Source of the DNA: Armatimonadota bacterium
GTDB taxonomy: Bacteria > Armatimonadota > Zipacnadia > UBA1398 > JAKPQA01
Length of the DNA stretch: 64,000 bases
Assembly: GCA_029547025.1 (NCBI GenBank)
Contig: JAKPQA010000279.1
Location: 1-64,000, forward strand
Direction: 5' to 3'
Positions 1-8,405 of the stretch are shown one piece after another (position 1 is the stretch's first letter; every line of letters starts with the position of its first letter). The notes under the pieces were generated by a model. It was not told the origin of the DNA. It saw only the letters and a list, made by a program, of their open reading frames with translations, and searched no databases. The position numbers and the translations under genes are program-made.

Positions 1-199
1 CGTTGGTGTTGTCGTCCGGGGCACCGGTGCCGGTGCCATCCTCGGGGAACAACGGCTCGTCAGCTCCCGCGAGCACCATGCTTGGCGCAGCCCCGCCACA
101 TCGAGTCAGGGTCCCGGCCACGAAGACACAGACCAGCAGGGCCAGTGACGCACAGGCCGCCGTCTGCCACGACGGTCTGGCCCGCTGAGGAACGGGCAT
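1..199 (-). CDS. Secreted or membrane-anchored protein, partial (N-terminus only)
   Basis: Only the first 66 codons lie in the window; the rest runs off the left edge. The ATG at 199 has a GAGAGGGGG purine run about 8 nt upstream. The N-terminus is basic (RARPSWQ) and is followed by a hydrophobic stretch ending near a Cys (LLVCVFVAGTLTRCGG), which fits a signal peptide or uncleaved anchor. Residues after it are Gly/Thr/Asp-rich and low complexity (DGTGTGAPDD). No domain can be assigned from this fragment. It lies 82 bp downstream of the aminotransferase on the same strand and may be the end of that operon. Confidence 0.6.
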   Translation of the reverse strand, partial: MPVPQRARPSWQTAACASLALLVCVFVAGTLTRCGGAAPSMVLAGADEPLFPEDGTGTGAPDDNTN

Positions 200-281
200 G
201 CTTACCGCCCCCTCTCGCCCGCCATGTTCGCTGCCCGCTCCGGCGCCCCTCCCGTGGGCCCAGGGGCCAGCGAGCGCCGGG

Positions 282-1499
282 CTAGTGCAGCCTGTCGATG
301 AACCGACGGATCCGATCGACGGCGAGTCTCAGGTTCTCCCTCGATGTGGCGTAGCAGGCTCGGACATGGCCTTCGCCGCATGGGCCAAACGCGGTGCCGG
401 GCACCACCGCCACCCGCTCCTCTTCGAGGAGCCTCGACGCGAATTCGCGGCTGGTCAGGCCGGTCGACCGGATGGATGGGAAGGTGTAGAAGGCACCTTG
501 GGGCTCGAAGCAGTCGAGGCCCATGTCCTTCAGCGCGCCCACCAGCAGACGGCGCCGCTGGTCGTAGTCGGCCACCATACGCTGTACCTCGCCCTCGCCG
601 TGCGCCAACGCTTCAGCCGCACCGATCTGCGACGATGTCGAGCAGCACATGGCAGCATATTGGTGAATGCGGCACATGGCCTCAGTGAGATCGGCCGGCG
701 CGCAGGTGTAGCCGACCCGTAGGCCGGTCATCGCGAAGGCCTTCGAGAAGCCGTTGAGCAGGATGGTCCGCTCGCGCATGCCCGGCAAAGTGGCGAAGCA
801 CACATGCTGATGCCCGTCATAGACCAGGCGATCATAGATCTCGTCCGAGTAGACCAGCAGGTCATGGTCGAGCACGAACTGGGCCACCTCACCCATCTCG
901 GCGCGGGTCATGACGGCCCCGGTCGGGTTGCTGGGGTAGCCGAGCATGAGCGAGCGCGTGTTCGGACGAACGGCGGCCTCCAGGTCTTCACGGCGCAGCC
1001 GGAATCCGTTCTCGATCCGCGTGGGGACCGGAATTGCCTCGCCGCCCGCCAGCCAGGCGCAGGCGCTGTAGGAGACGAAGCAGGGCTCCGGCACGAGCAC
1101 GCTGTCGCCCGGACACAGCGTGGCCCGCATGGCGATGTCGATCCCCTCGCTCACCCCGTTCGTGACGAGGACCTCGGAGTTGGGATCATACTCCACGCCA
1201 TACAGGCGCTGCAGGTAGCCGGAGATGGCGGTACGCAGTTCGATGATGCCCTGATTGCTCGTGTAGGCCGTGCGCCCGCGCTCCAACGAGTCGATGATCT
1301 CATCGCAGACGTGCCACGGCGTGCGGAAGTCGGGTTCACCCACCCCCAGCGAGATAACGTCATCCATGGTCTGGACGAGGTCGAAGAACTCGCGGATCCC
1401 CGAAGGAGGCAGCGAGGCGACCCGTGGCGCCACACGGGCCCGGCGCCCCACCTCCTTGCTGGTTGCCGGCCGGCCGTCTGTGGGTGTGACTTGTGCCAT
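282..1499 (-). CDS. PLP-dependent aminotransferase, class I/II
   Basis: 405-residue fold-type I aminotransferase, a normal length for the family. Visible motifs are YPSNPTG (about residues 188-194), SDEIYDRL (218-225) and the Schiff-base lysine in NGFSKAFAMTGLRVGY (about K253). The family transfers amino groups between amino acids and 2-oxoacids in the cytoplasm using PLP. The substrate cannot be read from sequence; PatA/aspartate-type enzymes are nearest in feel. An Lrp/AsnC regulator lies 79 bp upstream on the same strand, a frequent pairing that suggests amino-acid-responsive control. The ATG at 1499 has an AAGGAGGGAATG run just upstream. Confidence 0.9.
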   Translation of the reverse strand: MAQVTPTDGRPATSKEVGRRARVAPRVASLPPSGIREFFDLVQTMDDVISLGVGEPDFRTPWHVCDEIIDSLERGRTAYTSNQGIIELRTAISGYLQRLYGVEYDPNSEVLVTNGVSEGIDIAMRATLCPGDSVLVPEPCFVSYSACAWLAGGEAIPVPTRIENGFRLRREDLEAAVRPNTRSLMLGYPSNPTGAVMTRAEMGEVAQFVLDHDLLVYSDEIYDRLVYDGHQHVCFATLPGMRERTILLNGFSKAFAMTGLRVGYTCAPADLTEAMCRIHQYAAMCCSTSSQIGAAEALAHGEGEVQRMVADYDQRRRLLVGALKDMGLDCFEPQGAFYTFPSIRSTGLTSREFASRLLEEERVAVVPGTAFGPCGEGHVRACYATSRENLRLAVDRIRRFIDRLH

Positions 1500-1578
1500 C
1501 CTCGCATTCCCTCCTTTGGTGGGTGATTACTCTGCCGGCAGACGCCAGCAGTCCGCTTCGTCACGCCAGATGCGCTGG

Positions 1579-2082
1579 TCAGGGTGTGACGGACAACCGG
1601 TCGGGCTTCTCCGCGTCCATCAGCACATCGCCGTCACGCTTGTAGGTCTGCAGCACAAACTGTGTGGCCGTGCTGCGAACTCCGGGGATGACGGCCAGCC
1701 GACGAGCGACAAAGTGGGCGATGTCGCGCATGCTACTGCCCTGGAGCACGACGTCGAAGTCCTGGGCCCCCGAGATGAGATAGAGCGAATGGACCTCGGG
1801 AAAGTGAACGAGCCGCCGGGCGATACCGTCGAAGCCCACTTCGCGCTCCGGGGTCGCCTGCACGCCGATGAAGGCGAACACGCGCTCGGGGCCGTCCAGC
1901 TTGTCCCAGTTGATGCGGGCCGAGTACCGAACGATGGCGCCGGACGCCTCCATCTCGGCAATCTCACGGGCCACAACGTCCGCGGGCACCGCCAGCATTC
2001 GGCCGATCTCGTCGGGCGACAAGCGGCAGTCGGCCTCCAGAATGCGGGCGATGTCTACCTTCAGGTTGGCGCGGTCAGCCAT
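1579..2082 (-). CDS. Lrp/AsnC family transcriptional regulator
   Basis: 167 residues, typical Lrp/AsnC length. The N-terminal helix-turn-helix (about residues 8-55, including LSPDEIGRMLAVPADVVARE) is followed by an RAM-type alpha/beta ligand-binding domain (about 65-150, including VFAFIGVQATPE and SGAQDFDVVLQG). The family binds DNA as dimers or octamers and senses amino acids. The gene lies 9 bp after the polyferredoxin stop and upstream of an aminotransferase on the same strand, so it probably regulates this cluster; that role is inferred from position. Confidence 0.88.
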   Translation of the reverse strand: MADRANLKVDIARILEADCRLSPDEIGRMLAVPADVVAREIAEMEASGAIVRYSARINWDKLDGPERVFAFIGVQATPEREVGFDGIARRLVHFPEVHSLYLISGAQDFDVVLQGSSMRDIAHFVARRLAVIPGVRSTATQFVLQTYKRDGDVLMDAEKPDRLSVTP

Positions 2083-2091
2083 GATGACTCC

Positions 2092-3672
2092 TCACTGACT
2101 CGTGAACCCCGACAGCGGCGACAGGCCCTCGTCCACCAGAGGACGCCGTTCGTCTCGGGCGCTCACCTCAATCGCCGCCACAGGGGTGACCGGGCACATC
2201 CGCTCGCAGATGCCGCAGCCGGTGCACTTGTCCTCGAGAACCACGGGGCGCTCGGCGCCGTCGATCATCCGGGTATCGATGGCATCGTACGAGCAGTGCT
2301 CGTCACAGATCGAGCACTTCTTGCCCCCATACCAGGGCCGGCAGGTCGAACGGTTGATCGATGCCTTGCCCAGGATGAACTTGTCGCGTTTCTCCTCGAT
2401 GCGGAAGTTCTGGATCGCGCCGGTGGGGCAGACCCGAGAGCAGGCGTTGCACCGCTCCTCACAATGCCCGATGCGGGGAACCAGGATGGGCGTGAACAGC
2501 CCTTCCAGCCCGCCCTCGCCCAAAGCGGGTTGCAGGGCGTTGGTCGGGCACACCTTCATACATTCGCCACAGCGGATGCACGTCTGCAGGAACTGGCGCT
2601 CGGGCAGGGCCCCCGGTGGCCGGATGCGTCGGGGGCTCTTCGTGTTCTCCTCGAGCTGGTTTGGGAGATCCGAGCGTCCGGCGGTGCGCGCGTGACCCAC
2701 CGATGTCCGTACGCCCACCATCCAGAGCACCCCGGCCGCCGCTCCGCCCAGCAGGCGCCGTCGGCCCAGTTGGTGGGAGGAATCCCGACCGGGCTCGGGC
2801 CCGGCTCCCAGAGGGAACGAGACGGCGTCCACGGGACATATGGACTCGCAGTTGTAGCAGAGAATGCACTCCCTTGAGCGGTACGATCGGCCCTTCTCCT
2901 GGATGCAGCCCATCTTGCAGTCGCGCTCGCACCGCATGCAGTGAGTGCACCCATCGGCCACGCGCCGGCGCAACAACGGCAGGTGCGCCACCAGAGCCAA
3001 CAGCGCCCCCAGGGGGCACAGATGACGGCACCAGAAGCGCTTCTGGACGGCACTCAGACCGAGCACTGTGCCCCACATCGCCAGGATCACAGCGTTCAGA
3101 TGGTACACGCGCGGAGCGGCACCCGGCTGGATCCGGCGCCCTCGGGCTCTCAGCGGCCTGTAGGCTACGTCCCGGGCGTCCTGCGCCAGGTTGTGGATTG
3201 GGCCGTGCACCACCGCGATGTAGCTCCGGTGCACCATACTGATGGGATCCAGGAACGCGGCCGGCTGGAAGGACAGGAGGGCCGCCGCCAGCATCCCGGT
3301 CAGTAGGACATACTTGATGGGCCGCGTGCGGTCCAGTCGCTTCGGGTCCGGGAGGGGATATCTGCGTCGCCGCAGGGCCAGCCGCTCGAACACGTCAATG
3401 GTCGTGCCCATGGGGCAGAACCATCCACAGAACACCCGCCCAAACAGCGCAGTGATCAGCAGCGTCGCCAGCCCAGGTAGCAGCGTGGTGTACAGGATCT
3501 CCCGCCGGGCCAGCATCGTGACGAGGCCGTTGAGTGGGCTCAGCCGCAGGTACAGATCGGTCGGCAGGCCCTCCGGTAGCGGGACCACGGTGATGTCCAG
3601 CAGGACCACGAAACCGATCAGAAAGAGGACCTGCACCAGCCAGCGCAGGCGACGAGTTGGTGGGAATGGCAC
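2092..3672 (-). CDS. NapH/NapG-like membrane polyferredoxin (4Fe-4S)
   Basis: 526 residues. The N-terminal half looks like NapH/YccM: transmembrane segments near residues 11-30, 62-80, 120-138 and 190-208, with the CGWFCPMGT (about 82) and CRHLCPLGALLAL (about 215) signatures. Cys clusters follow at about 242-252 and 269-279. An internal GRRRLLGGAAAGVLW stretch (about 303) resembles a Tat signal or anchor. After it come more ferredoxin clusters: CIRCGECMKVCP (about 365), CEERCNACSRVCP, CSICDEHC and CTGCGICERMCP. The second half therefore resembles NapG, making this a NapH-NapG-like fusion. The likely role is electron transfer between the quinone pool and a periplasmic partner. Start is GTG, 5 bp after the DUF362 stop, so the two are probably co-translated. 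Confidence 0.85.
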   Translation of the reverse strand: MPFPPTRRLRWLVQVLFLIGFVVLLDITVVPLPEGLPTDLYLRLSPLNGLVTMLARREILYTTLLPGLATLLITALFGRVFCGWFCPMGTTIDVFERLALRRRRYPLPDPKRLDRTRPIKYVLLTGMLAAALLSFQPAAFLDPISMVHRSYIAVVHGPIHNLAQDARDVAYRPLRARGRRIQPGAAPRVYHLNAVILAMWGTVLGLSAVQKRFWCRHLCPLGALLALVAHLPLLRRRVADGCTHCMRCERDCKMGCIQEKGRSYRSRECILCYNCESICPVDAVSFPLGAGPEPGRDSSHQLGRRRLLGGAAAGVLWMVGVRTSVGHARTAGRSDLPNQLEENTKSPRRIRPPGALPERQFLQTCIRCGECMKVCPTNALQPALGEGGLEGLFTPILVPRIGHCEERCNACSRVCPTGAIQNFRIEEKRDKFILGKASINRSTCRPWYGGKKCSICDEHCSYDAIDTRMIDGAERPVVLEDKCTGCGICERMCPVTPVAAIEVSARDERRPLVDEGLSPLSGFTSQ

Positions 3673-3677
3673 GATGG

Positions 3678-4826
3678 CTAGCCCGCCTTGTCCGATGAGT
3701 CGGTGGGGGCCGCCCCATCCGCATCGGCTTGCCCCTTGGCGGGGCCGGCCGGCCCGTCGATCTCGGCCAGACGATCCGATGCGCGAAGCTTGTCGACGTC
3801 CATCTCCCCAACCTTGCGGTCGGCGGCCGCCTTGACGTGCCCCACCTTGTCGGGCGCCATGCCGAAGATCTGAGCCCCGGCCGAGTCCACCGCCACTGGA
3901 TCTGTCCCCACGATGAGCGTCTGCAGCTCATCGCCCGGTGTACCGATGTCCCCCTTGGGCCCGGCTTCTCGAAGCACGAAAGTGGCGTCCAGCACCGTCA
4001 GAGTGAGCTTCGGCTTCAGCAGCACCGTCAGATCGACGATGCGCTCGTCCAACTCCTGGCTGCCGGAGTCGGGATCCGCGTCTTTCCCGCCGTGGTACCG
4101 GCGTGGGTTGTAGATGGCTCCCATCAGGTTCTTCATGCCCATCGACAGCCCGGTAGCCGAGTGCTGCTTGAGCACCGGCATGTTGAACACCACGTCGGCC
4201 TCCATTAGGTCTGAGGCGACTTCTTCGTTCTCACCGAATGGCTTGAGGAACTTGGTTCCCTCCGGGGCCTCCTGCGCGTCGTAGACCTGCTGGCTGTCTC
4301 CGTTGACCAGAGCGATCCGGCGGGCGTCACAGACGGCCTGGATCTCGCTGAACGAGGCCGCCGTGGTAAAGGCGTCCCGAGTGTGCTCGAACACCACGAT
4401 GTCCTTAGCCGCCACACCGGCCTGGAGGATCAGGTCGATCACGGCACCCAGCACGTCCGGGTTCGTGCAGGCACCCGAGCCCTTCTCGCGTGCCCACGCC
4501 ATGTTCGGTTTGAGGCAGACCTGCTGACCCGGCCGGACCAGCTTGTCCATTCCCCCGAGCTGATCGAACGCCAGACGAACCAGCTCAGCCGCCGGAGCCT
4601 TCCGCGCAATCACGAGGTCGTAGGCCAAGGAACCGGCGGTCGCCGCGGCCACCCTCGGCCGGGTCCCACTCCCCCCGGCACCTTCCTGCGGCGCCCCATT
4701 GCCGCTTCGCTTTCCACAGCCGAGGGAGCCAACCCCAAGGAGCGCGCCTCCTCCCACGAGTGCGGTGGCACGCTTCAAAAAGTCTCTGCGGCAGATGGTG
4801 AGTGGAACTCTCATACGGCGTGACAT
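3678..4826 (-). CDS. Tat-exported DUF362 domain protein
   Basis: 382 residues. The twin-arginine motif CRRDFLKRATAL (about 12-23) and a hydrophobic stretch ending in SLGCG form a Tat signal, perhaps with lipid attachment. The body has DUF362 features: LKPNMAWAREKGSGACTNPD (about 105-125), a Leu/Val-rich alpha/beta core, and VFNMPVLKQHSATGLSMGMK near the middle. DUF362 proteins often sit beside ferredoxins and their chemistry is unsettled. Immediate coupling to the polyferredoxin gene suggests a redox partnership. The C-terminus is Ala/Asp-rich and probably disordered. Two ATG codons (4826 and 4814) are possible because the GGGAGGGG run abuts the first one. Confidence 0.85.
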   Translation of the reverse strand: MSRRMRVPLTICRRDFLKRATALVGGGALLGVGSLGCGKRSGNGAPQEGAGGSGTRPRVAAATAGSLAYDLVIARKAPAAELVRLAFDQLGGMDKLVRPGQQVCLKPNMAWAREKGSGACTNPDVLGAVIDLILQAGVAAKDIVVFEHTRDAFTTAASFSEIQAVCDARRIALVNGDSQQVYDAQEAPEGTKFLKPFGENEEVASDLMEADVVFNMPVLKQHSATGLSMGMKNLMGAIYNPRRYHGGKDADPDSGSQELDERIVDLTVLLKPKLTLTVLDATFVLREAGPKGDIGTPGDELQTLIVGTDPVAVDSAGAQIFGMAPDKVGHVKAAADRKVGEMDVDKLRASDRLAEIDGPAGPAKGQADADGAAPTDSSDKAG

Positions 4827-4869
4827 CCCCTCCCGCAGCGGCCGCCCCCGCGCCCGCGCCGTACCGTGA

Positions 4870-6072
4870 CTACCGCGCTAGAGGGTACCCGAGGTCCCGA
4901 GCCAGGGCAAGGTGCTCTTTCGCCTCCGCGGCGCGGCCCTGCGCCTCCAGGATGCGGCTCAGCTGGTAATGGCACCGCGCCCTGACCGAGGGCGCGGCCA
5001 CACGCTCCACGGCCCGCCGCAGCGTCTCCATGGCCGCGTCGGTGTCGCCACACTTCCACTGAGCCCACCCGAGCGCCGCCAGGTCGCCGTCGGCCGCGTC
5101 GGGTGCTTCGGCCGCCGCTTTGGCCTCCCTGAGAGCCACGTCAAAGCGCTGCCCCAGAGCCAGCAGCGCCTCGGCCCGCGCTCGATGGGCCCAGGCCGGG
5201 GCGTCCGCCGCCAGCTTCTCCAGGTAGCGAGCGGCTTCGCTTGGGCGGTTGGCCTTCACCAATGCCTCACCGATGGCAGCGTCGGCCATGGGACGGCCCT
5301 CCGTGCGCATGCGAAACTGCTCGAGATATTGCTGGGCTGCCTCGGCGTCGCCCGCCCCGCCGCGCATCAGGTACCGTCGCATGATCACCAGCAGCGGACG
5401 AGACTGCTCCACAGCGTCGTTGCTCTCTCCCTGCGCCAGCTGTTCCAGTGCGGCGTTGGCCATGGCCATCGCCTCGTCGAACATCCGGGCTCCCAGGGCT
5501 GCCTCGGCGGCGGCCATGGCGATCTCTGGGCCCCCTCCTCCCAGGTCGAGAGCCACGCGGAGCTGCTCGTACGCTGCTTTGTGCCGCTCGAGCTTCAGCT
5601 GGAGCAGGCCGAGGGCTTCGTGTCCCCTGGGATCATCTGGCGCATCCAGCACGGCGGCCTCCGCCGCCTGCACCGCCTTCGCGTACCGCCCTGCGGCGTC
5701 CAGCGCCTGGGCGGCCAACAGGTGGAAATCCAGCCCCTCCGCCCCGGCTTCGGCAGCGGCCTCAAGGTCGTCCGCCGCGCCCGTCACGTCCTCGCGCTCG
5801 AACCGTGCCTGCCCGCGCAGTCGCAGAGCTTCGGCGTGGCGGCCGTTGGCCTCGATCACTGGCGTGACCAGCGTCTCCACCGAGGCCCAGTCGCCCCGCG
5901 TCGCCGCCTCGCGCGCGGCGTCCACGGCGTGCGCCATCGCCTCGGCCGAAAGCGCGGGCGGGGGGATCGGCCTCGCCGGCCGCGAGCGCCCACATCCCGG
6001 TGCGGCAATGCCCACCAGCGCTGCCACAGCCCAGACGGCCCAGCGGGATGGGCCGCATCTCTCGCAGACCAT
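4870..6072 (-). CDS. TPR-repeat protein, exported or lipid-anchored
   Basis: 400 residues. The N-terminus has a hydrophobic segment (WAVWAVAALVGIAAPGC) ending at a Cys; the lipobox is imperfect, so a lipoprotein is possible rather than certain. From about residue 45 onward the protein is made of Ala-rich helix pairs with TPR spacing (for example GRHAEALRLRGQARFEREDV and DDPRGHEALGLLQLKLERH). TPR arrays mediate protein-protein contacts. The ATG has an AAGGAGGAG site about 6 nt upstream. It is the first gene of a minus-strand run leading 43 bp on to the Tat-exported DUF362 gene, so it may scaffold that complex; this is inference. Confidence 0.8.
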   Translation of the reverse strand: MVCERCGPSRWAVWAVAALVGIAAPGCGRSRPARPIPPPALSAEAMAHAVDAAREAATRGDWASVETLVTPVIEANGRHAEALRLRGQARFEREDVTGAADDLEAAAEAGAEGLDFHLLAAQALDAAGRYAKAVQAAEAAVLDAPDDPRGHEALGLLQLKLERHKAAYEQLRVALDLGGGGPEIAMAAAEAALGARMFDEAMAMANAALEQLAQGESNDAVEQSRPLLVIMRRYLMRGGAGDAEAAQQYLEQFRMRTEGRPMADAAIGEALVKANRPSEAARYLEKLAADAPAWAHRARAEALLALGQRFDVALREAKAAAEAPDAADGDLAALGWAQWKCGDTDAAMETLRRAVERVAAPSVRARCHYQLSRILEAQGRAAEAKEHLALARDLGYPLAR

Positions 6073-6228
6073 GCCCGACTCCTCCTTCCAGCCGCGCCCC
6101 AGCGTCGCTCGGGGCCGAACCTGGCCGGGTCAGTATTCGAAGGACCGCCGATGGTCCCTGGTTCGCCCAGGCGCGCCGGAGGTATCGGCCAGCCGGCAGG
6201 GAAGCATCGTTGACGGAGGTGAGTGCCC

Positions 6229-7215
6229 ATGGACCGGCGGCTGCGTGCGGCGGTGATCGGTGCCTCAGGGATCGGCCGTTATCATGCCAAGTGGTTGGTG
6301 CATGAGGGTGCCGATCTCGTGGCGATCGTTGGCTCGTCGTCCTCCTCGACCCAGGTCACCGCCGCCCGTCTGAGCACGACGCTTGGCTTCACCGGACGCG
6401 CCTACGCCGCGGTCGATGACATGCTAGCCCGTGAACGACCCGACGTCGTGAGCATTGCGTCGCCGCCACATCTGCACGCCGACCACGCCCTCCGATGCCT
6501 GGAGGCCGGTGCCCACGTGTTGTGCGAGAAGCCCTTCGTCTGGGCCCCGGGGGTCGCATTCGCGGACCTGGAGGCGAGGGCCCGGGCCGTGCTCGCCGCA
6601 GCCGACCGTGCCGACCGGGTCTTCTGCCTCATGACCCAATACGTCTCGCTGGTCCCGAGTCTCCAGGAGATCGCCCGGCTATGCAGTGGGCCCGACACGG
6701 GCGTCTGGCAGTTCGGAATGCGTTTTGAGTCAATGCTCCGCGATGGCGCCGTGGTGAACGGTGACGACGTCTGGGTCGACCTCGGGCCCCACCCGCTGGC
6801 AGTAGCGGCGGCGCTGTTGCCCGGCTGGCATCTGGCCCCGGGGTCGCTGACTGTTGCCGCTGCCGGTCTGGAGACCCGCGTCACCTTTGACATGTCTCCG
6901 CCCCCCGCGCGGCCCAACCAGCCCCTCTGCGCCGTCGAGTTGCTGGTGTCCAAGGGCGAGGACCCCCAGCGCTGGTTCGAGGTCAATGGAATGCGCATCC
7001 ACTATGAGGGCCGCAACGACGAGTCGGGCGAGTTCCACGTCTGCTTGCGAGTGGGGGACACGAGCGCCGGCCACGAGGACCCGATGCGCCTGACGGTGCG
7101 CTCGTTCTTGGCCAAGTGCTCGGGGTTGCCTCACGGCCCTCTTCTCGGTGGCTCCGAGGGGCTCGAGACCCTCCGGGTCCTGTTCACAGTGCTGCGCGAA
7201 CGCCAGCCCCGATAG
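6229..7215 (+). CDS. Gfo/Idh/MocA family oxidoreductase
   Basis: 328 residues. An N-terminal Rossmann fold binds NAD(P), with the dinucleotide loop VIGASGIGRYHA near residue 8 and the family signature HVLCEKPFVW near 100 carrying the Lys of the EKP motif. The second half is the alpha/beta substrate domain. Such enzymes oxidise or reduce sugars and cyclitols; substrate is not predictable here. The ATG at 6229 is preferred over the in-frame GTG at 6223 because GGAGG at 6215-6219 gives a 9-nt spacing to the ATG. The 3' end overlaps the convergent dgkA/PAP2 gene by about 32 bp. Confidence 0.88.
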   Translation: MDRRLRAAVIGASGIGRYHAKWLVHEGADLVAIVGSSSSSTQVTAARLSTTLGFTGRAYAAVDDMLARERPDVVSIASPPHLHADHALRCLEAGAHVLCEKPFVWAPGVAFADLEARARAVLAAADRADRVFCLMTQYVSLVPSLQEIARLCSGPDTGVWQFGMRFESMLRDGAVVNGDDVWVDLGPHPLAVAAALLPGWHLAPGSLTVAAAGLETRVTFDMSPPPARPNQPLCAVELLVSKGEDPQRWFEVNGMRIHYEGRNDESGEFHVCLRVGDTSAGHEDPMRLTVRSFLAKCSGLPHGPLLGGSEGLETLRVLFTVLRERQPR

Positions 7216-7936
7216 CGTAGATGGCGGCCGCCAGGCTCACGCCGGCCACCGCGCCATAGACGACCTCTCGCACGGAGTGTATGCGGCCCTCCACGCGACT
7301 CTGGGCCACCAGTGCGGCCAGGACGAAACCGACCAGAGCCCACGCCTTGTCCTCGGACGCGAACCACAACAAGGTGGCCAGGAGGAACGACAGCGAGGCA
7401 TGCCCGCTGACCGCTCCACCGTGCAGCAGCGTCCCTCGCCCCGCCCGTTCCTTGAACACGATGATGACGAGCACCAGGACCACGAAGCTGATGAGGCCCA
7501 GCTCGACGAGCCCCACCTCTCGGGTCAAAAACGAACCACTGAGCACCTCGCGTATGCGCTGGGAGCCGAAGAAGACCACGAGCATGACCGCCACCGCGTA
7601 GCAGCACGCCACAAGCACTGCTGCCGCCGCCGAGTCCTTCGCCGCTCGGGCCAGAGGGCTGTACTCCGGCGACACGATGTCCACGATGGCTTCGAGCGAC
7701 GTATTCACCATCTCCGCGACCAGGACGAACATGATCGCCGAGAACACGAACAACAGCTCGATGGGACTGATGCGCAGGACGGCGGCGGCCACCAGCGCCA
7801 CGGTGATCGCGACGAAGTAATGGGCCAGGTGGCGCTGCGTCCGGAACGCGTACACGATCCCGTCGGTGGCATGGCGGAACGAGTCACGCGTGGGCTTCTC
7901 CAGCCCCCTCAATGGCGTGTCGTGTTGCGGGTCCAT
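7184..7936 (-). CDS. Diacylglycerol kinase-PAP2 phosphatase fusion
   Basis: 250 residues. The N-terminal half is DgkA-like (prokaryotic diacylglycerol or undecaprenol kinase) with three hydrophobic helices and the signature AEMVNTSLEAIVD near residue 80. The C-terminal half is a PAP2-type phosphatase core with SGHASLSF and SRVEGRIHSVREVV motifs among membrane helices. One polypeptide could therefore phosphorylate and dephosphorylate lipid carriers. The start ATG at 7936 follows the ybeY stop by 4 bp; an in-frame upstream ATG at 7969 would overlap ybeY. It is the last gene of the phoH-pgpH-ybeY operon. Confidence 0.88.
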   Translation of the reverse strand: MDPQHDTPLRGLEKPTRDSFRHATDGIVYAFRTQRHLAHYFVAITVALVAAAVLRISPIELLFVFSAIMFVLVAEMVNTSLEAIVDIVSPEYSPLARAAKDSAAAAVLVACCYAVAVMLVVFFGSQRIREVLSGSFLTREVGLVELGLISFVVLVLVIIVFKERAGRGTLLHGGAVSGHASLSFLLATLLWFASEDKAWALVGFVLAALVAQSRVEGRIHSVREVVYGAVAGVSLAAAIYAIGAGVRAAL

Positions 7937-7940
7937 CCTG

Positions 7941-8405
7941 CTACTGCGTTCCTTCCCAGCGCGCCGCATCGGCGACGGCGCGCCGCTGGAGTTCTACCAT
8001 AGCGTCGTAGCCCTCGGGCGTGCCGTCGTCGTAGCCCACCAGATGGAGTACGCCGTGGGCGACCACCTCGAGGAGCTCATCCTCGCGGCGGCGACCCGCC
8101 GCATCGGCCTGGCGGTTCGTTATCTCCGGGCACACAACTACGTCACCCAGAATCTCGCCGGGCGCTACCGTGAAGGGGTCAAGTTGCGGGAATGAGAGGA
8201 CATCTGTCGGCATATCGATGGCCCGGTGCCTCGCGTTGAGCGCCCGGATGGCGTCGGGCTCGACCAGGAGCAGGCTGACCTCGCACTCCGCGGCGCGCTC
8301 GCCGGCGGCGTGGCCGAGGGTGAGGCATACCACGCGCTCGATGGCCGACTCATCGACGGGGCAGGGTTGTTCGTTGCGTATTACGACTTCGACCCGCAGA
8401 TTCAT
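7941..8405 (-). CDS. ybeY: Endoribonuclease YbeY (rRNA maturation)
   Basis: 154 residues, normal YbeY length. YbeY is a zinc-dependent endoribonuclease for 16S rRNA 3' maturation and ribosome quality control. The metal motif reads HGVLHLVGYDD (about 117-127): the first two zinc histidines are present, but the third ligand position, His in the classical HGxLHLxGYDH motif, is Asp here. The conserved stretch MPTDVLSFP is intact. The ATG overlaps the pgpH stop as ATGA, implying translational coupling. Gene order phoH-pgpH-ybeY-dgkA matches that seen in many bacteria. Confidence 0.92.
   Translation of the reverse strand: MNLRVEVVIRNEQPCPVDESAIERVVCLTLGHAAGERAAECEVSLLLVEPDAIRALNARHRAIDMPTDVLSFPQLDPFTVAPGEILGDVVVCPEITNRQADAAGRRREDELLEVVAHGVLHLVGYDDGTPEGYDAMVELQRRAVADAARWEGTQ

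Noticed and set aside
1270-2877. 535-codon plus-strand open frame
   Set aside because: Antisense to the aminotransferase, Lrp and polyferredoxin genes, with His/Arg/Gly-rich non-protein-like composition; a GC-driven shadow frame.
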